Shown here: piece by piece, positions 36,157 through 45,506 of the stretch
How the letters are laid out: every line of letters starts with the position of its first letter
Position numbering within the stretch: the first letter of the stretch is position 1
Assembly (NCBI GenBank): GCA_963780865.1
Contig: CAWADT010000017.1
Span: 11,641 to 75,640, forward strand
Length of the DNA: 64,000 bases
Source: FEN-1073 sp963780865
GTDB taxonomy: Bacteria; Chloroflexota; Anaerolineae; Anaerolineales; RBG-16-64-43
Direction of reading: 5' to 3'
Translations under genes and position numbers: made by a program
The notes under the pieces: model-generated
Databases searched by the model: none
Told to the model about the DNA's origin: nothing
What the model saw: only the letters and a program-made list of their open reading frames with translations

Positions 36157-36834
36157 ATGCCAGGGGACAGTTTTGTTGAAAAACATTTTATAAAAAGTTC
36201 TTCGATTCTAAACCTAGAGAATCGCAACCAATGCCATAGGCTCATCGCAATAAATAATAAAGGAAATAATTTCATTTGTATATTTTTTATATTTTTATTA
36301 TTTTCGGCCTGTGCCCTAGGACCGTCTTTGGCAAATAAAACTTCCACGAGCGACCTAAACCCTTCCTTGCAAGCTTCTCCTCAGGTTCCCACCCTGTCTT
36401 CCATTCAAACCTCTATGGCTGGTGCAACCACATCTGTGGCAACCCTTCCCGTAAAAACTATGACTCAACGATACGCGGTAAGTTCTCCCGAAGCCTATCA
36501 GGTTAGTCCCGGCGATGCCGATATGATACAAGATAAGGTATATCTGGAGTCCGTCCAGGTACAGATATCTCCAGGTACACTCTATCCGGTATTGGCCATC
36601 CTGAAGGGATCTGTGCCAACTGCTTGCCACCTTTTACGGGTTGTATCGATTCCATCGGCTTTACAAGACCAAGTGGTATTCAAAGCGTATTCGCTTATTA
36701 AAAAAAACCAGGTATGCATTCAGCAGATAAAGCCATTTACAGTCGCCATTCCTCTTCAGAATCAGATGGGGGTGAAAACTTATCATCTCATCATTAATGG
36801 CACGGAATACCTTACCTTCGAGTGGCCAGAATAA
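36157..36834 (+). CDS. Hypothetical lipoprotein
   Basis: 225 aa, start ATG 36157 with AGGAG 8 bases upstream. A hydrophilic stretch of about 40 residues precedes the hydrophobic segment FICIFFIFLLFSAC, whose Cys fits a lipobox (FSAC). The C-terminal domain (about 125-225) includes VYLESVQVQISPGTLYPVLA, PTACHLLRVVSIPS, QVCIQQIKPFTVAIPL and IINGTEYLTFEW; this pattern of two Cys and a final beta-strand recurs in Chloroflexota lipoproteins of unknown role. The gene is AT-rich compared with most of the window. Function unknown. Confidence 0.7.
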   Translation: MPGDSFVEKHFIKSSSILNLENRNQCHRLIAINNKGNNFICIFFIFLLFSACALGPSLANKTSTSDLNPSLQASPQVPTLSSIQTSMAGATTSVATLPVKTMTQRYAVSSPEAYQVSPGDADMIQDKVYLESVQVQISPGTLYPVLAILKGSVPTACHLLRVVSIPSALQDQVVFKAYSLIKKNQVCIQQIKPFTVAIPLQNQMGVKTYHLIINGTEYLTFEWPE

Positions 36835-37115
36835 AAATTTTCATCCGCGTGGAACAGATGAGGATGGAATTATCGCATCACAAACCGGTCTGGGGGATAT
36901 CGTCATAAAAAACAATACTGCCCTGCGGAACATGTTGATCGGAATAGTTATTTTACCGGTTCTGCTGGCCACGCCCGTCGCCTACAATAATTCCGCGGTA
37001 CACGCTTAGGATGATAGTTCAACGACCAGTCTCGAATCCATTCAACCACCAACCGAAGAACCAGTTTCCACACCTACTTTGGAACCTACGGATACGGAAG
37101 AACCCTATCCTGGCT
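36822..37115 (+). pseudogene. Decayed duplicate of the 5' end of the subtilase gene
   Basis: About 290 bases closely matching 37564-37870, covering the leader, signal peptide and Thr/Pro linker of the large subtilase. Its ATG has become ATA (the GATATCGTGATG of the intact copy is GATATCGTCATA here), and the first codon after the signal peptide is TAG where the intact copy has CAG. After the linker (EEPVSTPTLEPTDTEEP) similarity stops and no protease domain follows. A dead partial duplication. Confidence 0.8.
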
Positions 37116-37667
37116 TTTTGTCTCATTCGAAAATTTTTTTAGTCAAAAGTACGGATTTTTCTTACCGATGATTTGTTATGCTGGGATCGTTCTTTTTAGA
37201 AGGAAACCCGCCTCTTCTTCGAATTCCTATGGTTTTACTCCCAATTCACAATAGAACCATTTTTTCTAAATGAGCAAAGTTGCGGGGATAGGTACATGTA
37301 GTTAATAAAGACTACTTTGCTCATTTAGGTCTGATTTCAATAATTACTCACCCCATTCGGTGACATCCCACACAATCCTGGAGGGAAGACACCGATTCCT
37401 GACAACATCCAAAAAATGCGCTTTCCTCATCTGCATTTCCTCAGGTTGAACTTAGCGGCTTTTTTAGTCCGTATTAATGGTATTGAAGATCGGCGCCGAA
37501 TAATAATACAATTCAAAGGGCGAGGGACCAAATTTAAGTAAATAATAGGTTAGAATGGGCAAAGTGGCCAGGATAAACTTGAATTAAAAAAACCAAAACC
37601 CATCCATCTGCGTGGAATAGTTGAGGATGGATTTGTCGCATCATAAACCGGTCTGGAGGATATCGTG
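37116..37667. other. Intergenic region with a 15-bp inverted repeat
   Basis: No gene seen. CTAAATGAGCAAAGT (37266-37280) and its exact reverse complement (37314-37328) flank a 33-base loop. The stretch from 37564 on is the leader of the subtilase gene, duplicated at 36822. Confidence 0.6.
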
Positions 37668-40600
37668 ATGAAAAACAATAATGCTCTGCGGAACATGCTG
37701 ATCGGGATTGTTATCTTGGCGGTTCTGCTGGCCGCGCCTATCCCCAGCAATGGTGCGGTGGTACACGCCCAGGAAGATAGTGCCACGCCCAGCCTGGAAG
37801 CCACCCTACCACCGACTGAAGAACCCACCTCCATACCGACTTTGGTGCCCACGGATTCGGCTACGGAGGAACCGACCTTAACCTCCACTCCCACGGCCAC
37901 GGAAGAATCCACCTCCACGGAGACGCCCACCGGCGCAACCACGCCGACGGAGACCCCGACCGTCACCCCAACCGGCTCCCCAACCTCGACCTCAACGATG
38001 GGTCCGACCAGCCGTCCGTTTGATCTGAGCGATATTAATAATCATTACATTGTGGTCTATAAGGATAATGTCAATTTCACAGCCAAGGTCAGTCGATGGA
38101 ACACGGCGATTACGGCGATGGGCGGAAAGATGATGTTTACCTTCTCCAAAGTCCTCCACGGCTTTGCCGCCGCCATTCCCCCCGAAGCGCTGGACCAGAT
38201 TAAACAAGATCCGGATGTGGATTATATCGAACCGGATCAGATCATTACCCTGGATAACATTGAACTGCCGTCCCTGACCTATACCGACACGCAGAGTTCC
38301 CCGGATTGGGGCTTGGATCGGATTGACCAGCAACTCCTGCCCTTGGACAACCTGTATCACTATGACTATACCGGCAACTGGGTTAATGTATATGTGGTGG
38401 ATACCGGGATCCGCACCAGCCATACCGAATTTGGCGGACGCGCCAGCATGGATTTCGATGCGGTCGGAGACGGGTATGGGACGGATTGCAACGGTCACGG
38501 CACCCACGTATCCGGAACGATCGGCGGCGCAACCTATGGGGTGGCGAAAAACACCCGCCTGCATGGAATCCGGGTGCTGAATTGCGAGGGTTCCGGCACA
38601 ACCTCGACGATCATTGCAGGTATTGAGTGGGTGACCACCCACCACGCCGACCCGGCTGTGGTCAACATGAGCCTGGGCGGGAATGGCACGGATACCGCCA
38701 TGGAGACCGCTATTAATAACTCCATTTCGGCTGGAATCACCTACGTGGTCGCTGCCGGAAATAGCGCAGACAATGCCTGCAATTACTTTCCCGCCCGTAT
38801 CCCGGCGGCCATCACCGTCGCCGCGACAGACGATACGGATACCATGGCGTATTTTTCGAATTACGGTTCCTGCGTGGATATCTTCGCTCCGGGGGTGGAC
38901 ATTCTATCCGCATATGGTACCGGTGATTCGGACACCGCCGTATTGAGCGGAACGTCGATGGCGGCGCCGCATGTCACCGGCGCGGTGGCGCTTTACCTGC
39001 AAGAATATCCCAGCGCAACGCCGGCCCAGGTGGCGAGTGCGCTGATTAATAACTCGACAAAAAATGTGGTTATTTACCCCAACGGTTCTCCCAACCGCAT
39101 GTTGTATACCTACAATATCCCGGTAGCACCGGCATTAAGTGCCCCGGCGGCGGGATACCAGACCACCAACACGACGCCGACGCTGACTTGGAATACGGTC
39201 CCCGACGGCCTCACGTATGAACTGCAGTATTCGACCTCGTCGTCGTTCGCAAGCGGGAACGTAAACGTGCCCGGTCTGGGGACCAGCTACACGTTTGGAT
39301 CGCCGCTGGCCGACGGCCATTACTACTGGCGCGTGCGCGCGGTCAACGTCAATGCCGCGGCGGGTGCTTGGAGCGCAAGCCGTGATTTCACCGTCGATAC
39401 AACCGGCCCGGCGGCCCCCACGCTGAGCTCGCCGGCGGATGCGGCCACGCTGCGCGGGACGACGGCCTTCTCGTGGACCGCCCCGGCGACGGCCGCGGGC
39501 TACGAGTTTGTATACGACAACGACGCCGACTTCAGCAGCCCGTTGATCGACAACAGCGCCCTGACGGCGACGAGCTTCACCGTGACGAACCCGGGGCGGG
39601 GCAGCTACTACTGGCGTGTGCGGGCCAGGGATGCGCTCGGGAACTGGGGCGCCTGGAGCGCGGCGCGGACCTTTACAGTGAAAGCCCCGATCCCGGCGAC
39701 GCCGACATTATCGAGCCCGGCGGCGGGATACCAGACGACGAACACCACGCCGGCGCTGAGCTGGACCACCGCCTTGAATGGCGACACCTACGAACTGCAG
39801 TACTCGACCTCGTCGTCGTTCGCGAGCGGGAACGTGAACGTGCCCGGTCTGGGCACCAGCTACACGTTCGGATCGCCGCTGGCCGACGGCCATTACTACT
39901 GGCGTGTGCGCGCGGTCAACCTGGACAGCGAGCCGGGATCGTGGAGCGCAAGCCGGGACTTCACCGTCGACACGACCGGCCCGGCCGCCCCCACGCTGAG
40001 CGCGCCGGCGGATGCGGCCACGCTTATCGGAACGACGGCCTTCTCGTGGACCGCGCCGGCGACGGCCGCGGGCTATGAGTTTGTATACGACAACGACGCC
40101 GACTTCGGCAGTCCGGTGGCTGACAACAGCGCCCTGACGGCGACGAGCTTCACCGTGACGAACCCGGCGCTGGGCAGCTATTACTGGCGCGTGCGCGCCA
40201 AGGATGCGCTCGGGAACTGGGGCGCCTGGAGCGCAGCGCGGACCTTTACGGTGACTGCGCCGATTCCGGCCGCGCCCGCGCTATCGAGCCCGGCGGCGGG
40301 ATTCCAGACGACCAACACAATGCCAACCCTCAACTGGAATACCGTTCCTTATGGCGATACGTACGAACTGCAGTATTCAACCTCGTCGTCGTTCGCAAGC
40401 GGGAACGTAAACGTGCCCGGTCTGGGGACCAGCTACACGTTTGGATCGCCGCTGGCCGACGGCCATTACTACTGGCGCGTGCGCGCGGTCAACGTCAATG
40501 CCGCGGCGGGTGCTTGGAGCGCAAGCCGTGATTTCACCGTCGATACAACCGGCCCGGCGGCCCCCACGCTGAGCTCGCCGGCGGATGCGGCCACGCTGCG

Positions 40601-43600
40601 CGGGACGACGGCCTTCTCGTGGACCGCCCCGGCGACGGCCGCGGGCTACGAGTTTGTATACGACAACGACGCCGACTTCAGCAGCCCGTTGATCGACAAC
40701 AGCGCCCTGACGGCGACGAGCTTCACCGTGACGAACCCGGGGCGGGGCAGCTACTACTGGCGTGTGCGGGCCAGGGATGCGCTCGGGAACTGGGGCGCCT
40801 GGAGCGCGGCGCGGACCTTTACAGTGAAAGCCCCGATCCCGGCGACGCCGACATTATCGAGCCCGGCGGCGGGATACCAGACGACGAACACCACGCCGGC
40901 GCTGAGCTGGACCACCGCCTTGAATGGCGACACCTACGAACTGCAGTACTCGACCTCGTCGTCGTTCGCGAGCGGGAACGTGAACGTGCCCGGTCTGGGC
41001 ACCAGCTACACGTTCGGATCGCCGCTGGCCGACGGCCATTACTACTGGCGTGTGCGCGCGGTCAACCTGGACAGCGAGCCGGGATCGTGGAGCGCAAGCC
41101 GGGACTTCACCGTCGACACGACCGGCCCGGCCGCCCCCACGCTGAGCGCGCCGGCGGATGCGGCCACGCTTATCGGAACGACGGCCTTCTCGTGGACCGC
41201 GCCGGCGACGGCCGCGGGCTATGAGTTTGTATACGACAACGACGCCGACTTCGGCAGTCCGGTGGCTGACAACAGCGCCCTGACGGCGACGAGCTTCACC
41301 GTGACGAACCCGGCGCTGGGCAGCTATTACTGGCGCGTGCGCGCCAAGGATGCGCTCGGGAACTGGGGCGCCTGGAGCGCAGCGCGGACCTTTACGGTGA
41401 CTGCGCCAATTCCGGCCGCGCCCGCGCTATCGAGCCCGGCGGCGGGATTCCAGACGACCAACACAATGCCAACCCTCAACTGGAATACCGTTCCTTATGG
41501 CGATACGTACGAACTGCAGTATTCAACCTCGTCGTCGTTCGCAAGCGGGAACGTAAACGTGCCCGGTCTGGGGACCAGCTACACGTTTGGATCGCCGCTG
41601 GCCGACGGCCATTACTACTGGCGCGTGCGCGCGGTCAACGTCAATGCCGCGGCGGGTGCTTGGAGCGCAAGCCGTGATTTCACCGTCGATACAACCGGCC
41701 CGGCGGCCCCCACGCTGAGCTCGCCGGCGGATGCGGCCACGCTGCGCGGGACGACGGCCTTCTCGTGGACCGCCCCGGCGACGGCCGCGGGCTACGAGTT
41801 TGTATACGACAACGACGCCGACTTCAGCAGCCCGTTGATCGACAACAGCGCCCTGACGGCGACGAGCTTCACCGTGACGAACCCGGGGCGGGGCAGCTAC
41901 TACTGGCGTGTGCGGGCCAGGGATGCGCTCGGGAACTGGGGCGCCTGGAGCGCGGCGCGGACCTTTACAGTGAAAGCCCCGATCCCGGCGACGCCGACAT
42001 TATCGAGCCCGGCGGCGGGATACCAGACGACGAACACCACGCCGGCGCTGAGCTGGACCACCGCCTTGAATGGCGACACCTACGAACTGCAGTACTCGAC
42101 CTCGTCGTCGTTCGCGAGCGGGAACGTGAACGTGCCCGGTCTGGGCACCAGCTACACGTTCGGATCGCCGCTGGCCGACGGCCATTACTACTGGCGTGTG
42201 CGCGCGGTCAACCTGGACAGCGAGCCGGGATCGTGGAGCTCAAGCCGGGACTTCACCGTCGACACGACCGGCCCGGCCGCCCCGGCGCTGAGCGCGCCGG
42301 CGGTGGACGCCACGGTGGTGGGTACGCCGTCCTTCACCTGGACCGCGCCGGCGACGGCCACGGGCTATGAGTGGCAAGCTAACCCGACCAACGATTTCAG
42401 TGCGCCAGCCTATACCTCGCCGGTCCTTACCGCTACCAGTTACACACCGGCCACACTCCCGCAGGGAGACCTCTACTGGGAGGTGCGTGCCAAGGATGCG
42501 CTCGGGAACTGGGGCCCGTGGAGCAGCGCCCGCCATGTGTACGTTCAGGCGGCGGTGCCGGCCGCGCCCGCGCTATCGAGCCCGGCGGCGGGATTCCAGA
42601 CGACGAACACGATGCCGACCCTGAATTGGAATACAGTTCCTTATGGCAACACATACGAACTGCAGTACTCAACCTCGTCGTCGTTCGCGAGCGGGAACGT
42701 GAACGTGCCCGGCCTGGGCACCAGCTACACGTTTGGATCGCCGCTGGCCGACGGCCATTACTACTGGCGGGTGCGCGCGGTCAACGTCAATGCCGCGGCG
42801 GGTGCCTGGAGCGCAAGCCGTGATTTCACCGTCGATACGGCCGGCCCGGTGGCCCCGGCGTTGAGCTCGCCGGCGGATGCGGCCACGCTGCGCGGGACGA
42901 CGGCCTTCTCGTGGACCGCCCCGGCGACGGCCGCGGGCTACGAGTTTGTATACGACAACGACGCCGACTTCAGCAGCCCGGTGATCGACAACAGCGCCCT
43001 GACGGCGACGAGCTTCACGGTGACGAACCCGGCGCGGGGCAGCTACTACTGGCGCGTGCGCGCCAAGGATGCGCTCGGGAACTGGGGCGCCTGGAGCGCG
43101 GCGCGGACGTTTGTGATTAATGCGCCGATACCCGCGACGCCCGGACTGTCGAGCCCGGCGGCGGGATTCCAGACGACGAACGCCACGCCAACCCTGACTT
43201 GGACGACCGCCTTTAACGGCAATACATACGAACTGCAGTACTCGACCTCGTCGTCGTTCGCGAGCTATGTGAACGTGAACGGCTTGGGCACCAACTACAC
43301 GTTCGGATCGCCGCTCTCGGACGGCCACTACTACTGGCGGGTGCGCGCGGCCAACCTGGACAGCGAGTCGGGACCGTGGAGCGCAATCCGGGACTTTACC
43401 GTCGACACGACCGGCCCGGCCGCCCCGGCGCTGAGCGCGCCGGCGGATGCGGCCACGCTGCGCGGAACGACGGCCTTCTCCTGGACCGCCCCGGCGACGG
43501 CCGCGGGCTACGAGTTTGTATACGACAACGACGCCGACTTCGGCAGCCCGTTGGTCGACAACAGCGCCCTGACGGCGACGAGCTTCACCGTGACGAACCC

Positions 43601-44789
43601 GGCGCGGGGCAGCTACTACTGGCGCGTGCGCGCCAAGGATGCGCTCGGGAACTGGGGCCCGTGGAGCGCGCCGCGGACGTTTACGGTGAAAGCGCTGATC
43701 CCGGCGACGCCTGTTTTGAATGCTCCCGCCACGGGTTCCATGACCGAATCAGACGTGTTGCAGGTATTCTGGCTCACCACCGCCAATGCCAGCACCTATG
43801 AGATTCAGCTTTCCACCTCATCCGCTTTTAGCACGCTTGGCGATCACGGAACCTCCGGCACCCTGAATTACACAACCTCGACCCTGGCCTTTGGCAATTG
43901 GTACTGGCGCGTGCGCGGCGTGAACCTGGATGGCGAACCCGGATCCTGGAGTGCCAGCCGCTACTTCACGATCTACCCCAGCTTCAACGAGGAATTCAAC
44001 GGCGACTTGAGTAATTGGCTTCCAAGCAGCCTTACTTATTGGCAGATTAATTCCGGTGTATTGAACCTCCTTGGCGATGGTGGATGTGGCGGTGTTGATA
44101 ATTGTTATGCTGATTATTCTAATGTTTATAATGGTGCTATCACTGATTTCACCGATTTTACCTTCCGCGCAAGAATGAAACGCGACCTTCATGAAGATAC
44201 CGCTTTTAACATTTGTACTTGGGGTTATCCAGAATATCTATGCTATATTGCACCTGATCAGGGAATATTTGTTCGCGCAACGGTTGATTCGTATGGATGG
44301 CCAATAAATGGTTATTATTTCGCGAGTTACACTGAGATTATTTATGATTCATATTATGGTTATTATTATGAGGAACTAGGTTATAATATTTATAAAATAA
44401 CCAATGGTTACTGGACATGGTTAGGACCTTCGAGTCTCAATGGGGACATTTTCGGGAATTACAATTTCGATAATTTATATAACGTTGATCGGGTTACGGC
44501 TATTGGAAATAAACTGTATTTCTATATCAATAATACACTGGTATATACCTTGACGGATAGTTCATATACGCATGGCAAAGTTGGCATCCTGGCGGGCAGT
44601 GAATTTGGCAATTACGGAGATCAAACGCTTTATATTGATTATGCCAGATTGGGTATGCCGGTTACTTCGCCGATTTCCGGCGAGTCCGCGGATCCAAGTT
44701 TGAAGACTATCAAGTTCTCGGATTTGCCAAGCGCGGTGCAGAAGAACTTTATTGCAATTCAAAATAAGGTTATTTCGAGCCGGAAATAG
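37668..44789 (+). CDS. Giant secreted subtilisin-like protease with 17 Ig/Fn3-like repeats
   Basis: 2373 aa. Signal peptide (about 1-34; MLIGIVILAVLLAAP), Thr/Pro/Glu-rich linker (35-120), I9-type propeptide (about 125-200; HYIVVYKDN, HGFAAAIPPEAL, DYIEPDQ), S8 catalytic domain of proteinase-K type (about 210-485) with D245 in VVDTG, H277 in GHGTHVSG, oxyanion Asn in VVAAGNS and S430 in SGTSMAAPH. Then 17 Ig/Fn3-like domains alternating between two kinds (nine of type A, eight of type B), and a C-terminal jelly-roll/LamG-like domain (about 2105-2330) rich in Tyr and Asn. No cell-wall anchor motif. GGAGG lies 8 bases before ATG 37668; GTG 37665 is an alternative. The triad is intact, so active protease is expected. 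Confidence 0.93.
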   Translation: MKNNNALRNMLIGIVILAVLLAAPIPSNGAVVHAQEDSATPSLEATLPPTEEPTSIPTLVPTDSATEEPTLTSTPTATEESTSTETPTGATTPTETPTVTPTGSPTSTSTMGPTSRPFDLSDINNHYIVVYKDNVNFTAKVSRWNTAITAMGGKMMFTFSKVLHGFAAAIPPEALDQIKQDPDVDYIEPDQIITLDNIELPSLTYTDTQSSPDWGLDRIDQQLLPLDNLYHYDYTGNWVNVYVVDTGIRTSHTEFGGRASMDFDAVGDGYGTDCNGHGTHVSGTIGGATYGVAKNTRLHGIRVLNCEGSGTTSTIIAGIEWVTTHHADPAVVNMSLGGNGTDTAMETAINNSISAGITYVVAAGNSADNACNYFPARIPAAITVAATDDTDTMAYFSNYGSCVDIFAPGVDILSAYGTGDSDTAVLSGTSMAAPHVTGAVALYLQEYPSATPAQVASALINNSTKNVVIYPNGSPNRMLYTYNIPVAPALSAPAAGYQTTNTTPTLTWNTVPDGLTYELQYSTSSSFASGNVNVPGLGTSYTFGSPLADGHYYWRVRAVNVNAAAGAWSASRDFTVDTTGPAAPTLSSPADAATLRGTTAFSWTAPATAAGYEFVYDNDADFSSPLIDNSALTATSFTVTNPGRGSYYWRVRARDALGNWGAWSAARTFTVKAPIPATPTLSSPAAGYQTTNTTPALSWTTALNGDTYELQYSTSSSFASGNVNVPGLGTSYTFGSPLADGHYYWRVRAVNLDSEPGSWSASRDFTVDTTGPAAPTLSAPADAATLIGTTAFSWTAPATAAGYEFVYDNDADFGSPVADNSALTATSFTVTNPALGSYYWRVRAKDALGNWGAWSAARTFTVTAPIPAAPALSSPAAGFQTTNTMPTLNWNTVPYGDTYELQYSTSSSFASGNVNVPGLGTSYTFGSPLADGHYYWRVRAVNVNAAAGAWSASRDFTVDTTGPAAPTLSSPADAATLRGTTAFSWTAPATAAGYEFVYDNDADFSSPLIDNSALTATSFTVTNPGRGSYYWRVRARDALGNWGAWSAARTFTVKAPIPATPTLSSPAAGYQTTNTTPALSWTTALNGDTYELQYSTSSSFASGNVNVPGLGTSYTFGSPLADGHYYWRVRAVNLDSEPGSWSASRDFTVDTTGPAAPTLSAPADAATLIGTTAFSWTAPATAAGYEFVYDNDADFGSPVADNSALTATSFTVTNPALGSYYWRVRAKDALGNWGAWSAARTFTVTAPIPAAPALSSPAAGFQTTNTMPTLNWNTVPYGDTYELQYSTSSSFASGNVNVPGLGTSYTFGSPLADGHYYWRVRAVNVNAAAGAWSASRDFTVDTTGPAAPTLSSPADAATLRGTTAFSWTAPATAAGYEFVYDNDADFSSPLIDNSALTATSFTVTNPGRGSYYWRVRARDALGNWGAWSAARTFTVKAPIPATPTLSSPAAGYQTTNTTPALSWTTALNGDTYELQYSTSSSFASGNVNVPGLGTSYTFGSPLADGHYYWRVRAVNLDSEPGSWSSSRDFTVDTTGPAAPALSAPAVDATVVGTPSFTWTAPATATGYEWQANPTNDFSAPAYTSPVLTATSYTPATLPQGDLYWEVRAKDALGNWGPWSSARHVYVQAAVPAAPALSSPAAGFQTTNTMPTLNWNTVPYGNTYELQYSTSSSFASGNVNVPGLGTSYTFGSPLADGHYYWRVRAVNVNAAAGAWSASRDFTVDTAGPVAPALSSPADAATLRGTTAFSWTAPATAAGYEFVYDNDADFSSPVIDNSALTATSFTVTNPARGSYYWRVRAKDALGNWGAWSAARTFVINAPIPATPGLSSPAAGFQTTNATPTLTWTTAFNGNTYELQYSTSSSFASYVNVNGLGTNYTFGSPLSDGHYYWRVRAANLDSESGPWSAIRDFTVDTTGPAAPALSAPADAATLRGTTAFSWTAPATAAGYEFVYDNDADFGSPLVDNSALTATSFTVTNPARGSYYWRVRAKDALGNWGPWSAPRTFTVKALIPATPVLNAPATGSMTESDVLQVFWLTTANASTYEIQLSTSSAFSTLGDHGTSGTLNYTTSTLAFGNWYWRVRGVNLDGEPGSWSASRYFTIYPSFNEEFNGDLSNWLPSSLTYWQINSGVLNLLGDGGCGGVDNCYADYSNVYNGAITDFTDFTFRARMKRDLHEDTAFNICTWGYPEYLCYIAPDQGIFVRATVDSYGWPINGYYFASYTEIIYDSYYGYYYEELGYNIYKITNGYWTWLGPSSLNGDIFGNYNFDNLYNVDRVTAIGNKLYFYINNTLVYTLTDSSYTHGKVGILAGSEFGNYGDQTLYIDYARLGMPVTSPISGESADPSLKTIKFSDLPSAVQKNFIAIQNKVISSRK
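39118..43980 (+). repeat. Tandem Ig/Fn3-domain coding repeats with 1146-bp higher-order period
   Basis: Alternating A (about 97 aa; ELQYSTSSSFASGNVNVPG, YYWRVRAVN) and B domains (about 94 aa; FSWTAPATAAGYEFVYDNDA, RVRAKDALGNWG). Between 39219 and about 42235 four-domain blocks of 1146 bp (382 aa) repeat 2.6 times with only isolated base differences, for example G to A at 41407. Domains from 42240 on are more diverged, the ninth A most of all. Confidence 0.93.
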
Positions 44790-44834
44790 TCTTTCGGGAA
44801 GATGGAATCCCCGGGTTTTCTGCTGACCTAAAAA

Positions 44835-44885
44835 CACCTTCGCCCCCCACGCTTTACAACCCCGGGGGGCGAAGGTGCATTTTTA
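44835..44885 (+). terminator. Rho-independent terminator of the subtilase gene
   Basis: 14-base-pair perfect stem (CACCTTCGCCCCCC 44835-44848 with 44864-44877) followed by CATTTTTAT, 45 bases after the stop codon. Confidence 0.85.
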
Positions 44886-44940
44886 TAATTCGCGGCCAAA
44901 CAATTTCCTCCTGCTTTTTATGAAAATAAACGTGCCGTAG

Positions 44941-45414
44941 CTGATCCTGCGCGCGCTGGCTCAGCAAGCCGGAAAGGATATCGCCGGCGCCTTAACCTCC
45001 CTGGAGCGCGCCCTGGCGCTGGCCGAACCGAGCGGTTATTTGCGCCTGTTTGCGAACGAAGGCCGGCCCATGCAATCATTGATCGATAATTACCGGTCGC
45101 GGTTTGGAAGCGCCCAACCGCAATGGTAAGACTACGTCAAAAAGTTATTGGCGGCCTTTGCCCGGCCCGTCTCGCTCCTTCCCTCCAACCTCGGCCGTCC
45201 GCAATCGGAAACCACGCTCGAGCCGCTCTCCGCGCGCGAACTGGAAGTGGTGCGCCTGCTGGCCACCGGAGCCACCAACGCGCAAATTGCGCGGACGCTG
45301 GTGATCACCATCAATACGACAAAAAAACATCTCACCAATATTTTCTGGAAAATGGGGGTGTCCAATCGGACTCAGGCGGCGACGCGCGCACGCGAGCTCG
45401 GCTGGCTGGCATAA
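44941..45414 (+). pseudogene. C-terminal fragment of a MalT-like LuxR regulator
   Basis: Continuous frame encoding the end of the TPR-like region (ALTSLERALALAEPSGYLRL) and a LuxR helix-turn-helix (LSARELEVVRLLATGATNAQ ... KKHLTNIFWKMGVSNRTQA), but broken by TAA at 45127-45129 and lacking the entire N-terminal ATPase. The piece after the stop could be translated from an internal start (about 88 aa). Best read as a remnant of a regulator gene, perhaps lost when the subtilase locus expanded. Confidence 0.8.
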
Positions 45415-45468
45415 CCGCTTCCCGAAGAACAGCCTCTTCGCGCTCCCTCCAGCGCATTTCCCTCCCCA

Positions 45469-45506
45469 AATGAATGACTGCGCGGCAAGCCGCGCGGTCA
45501 TTCATT
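45469..45506. other. 18-bp hairpin between convergent genes
   Basis: AATGAATGAC plus GCGCGGC pairs with GCCGCGC plus GTCATTCATT through one T-G wobble and a 2-base loop. It overlaps the stop codon of the SIS gene (45507-45505). No T-run on either side; probably a bidirectional 3'-end structure. Confidence 0.6.

Noticed and set aside
39118..43980. Possible CRISPR or satellite array
   Set aside because: Repeats are long, in frame and encode Ig/Fn3-like domains of one protein; there are no short direct repeats with unique spacers.
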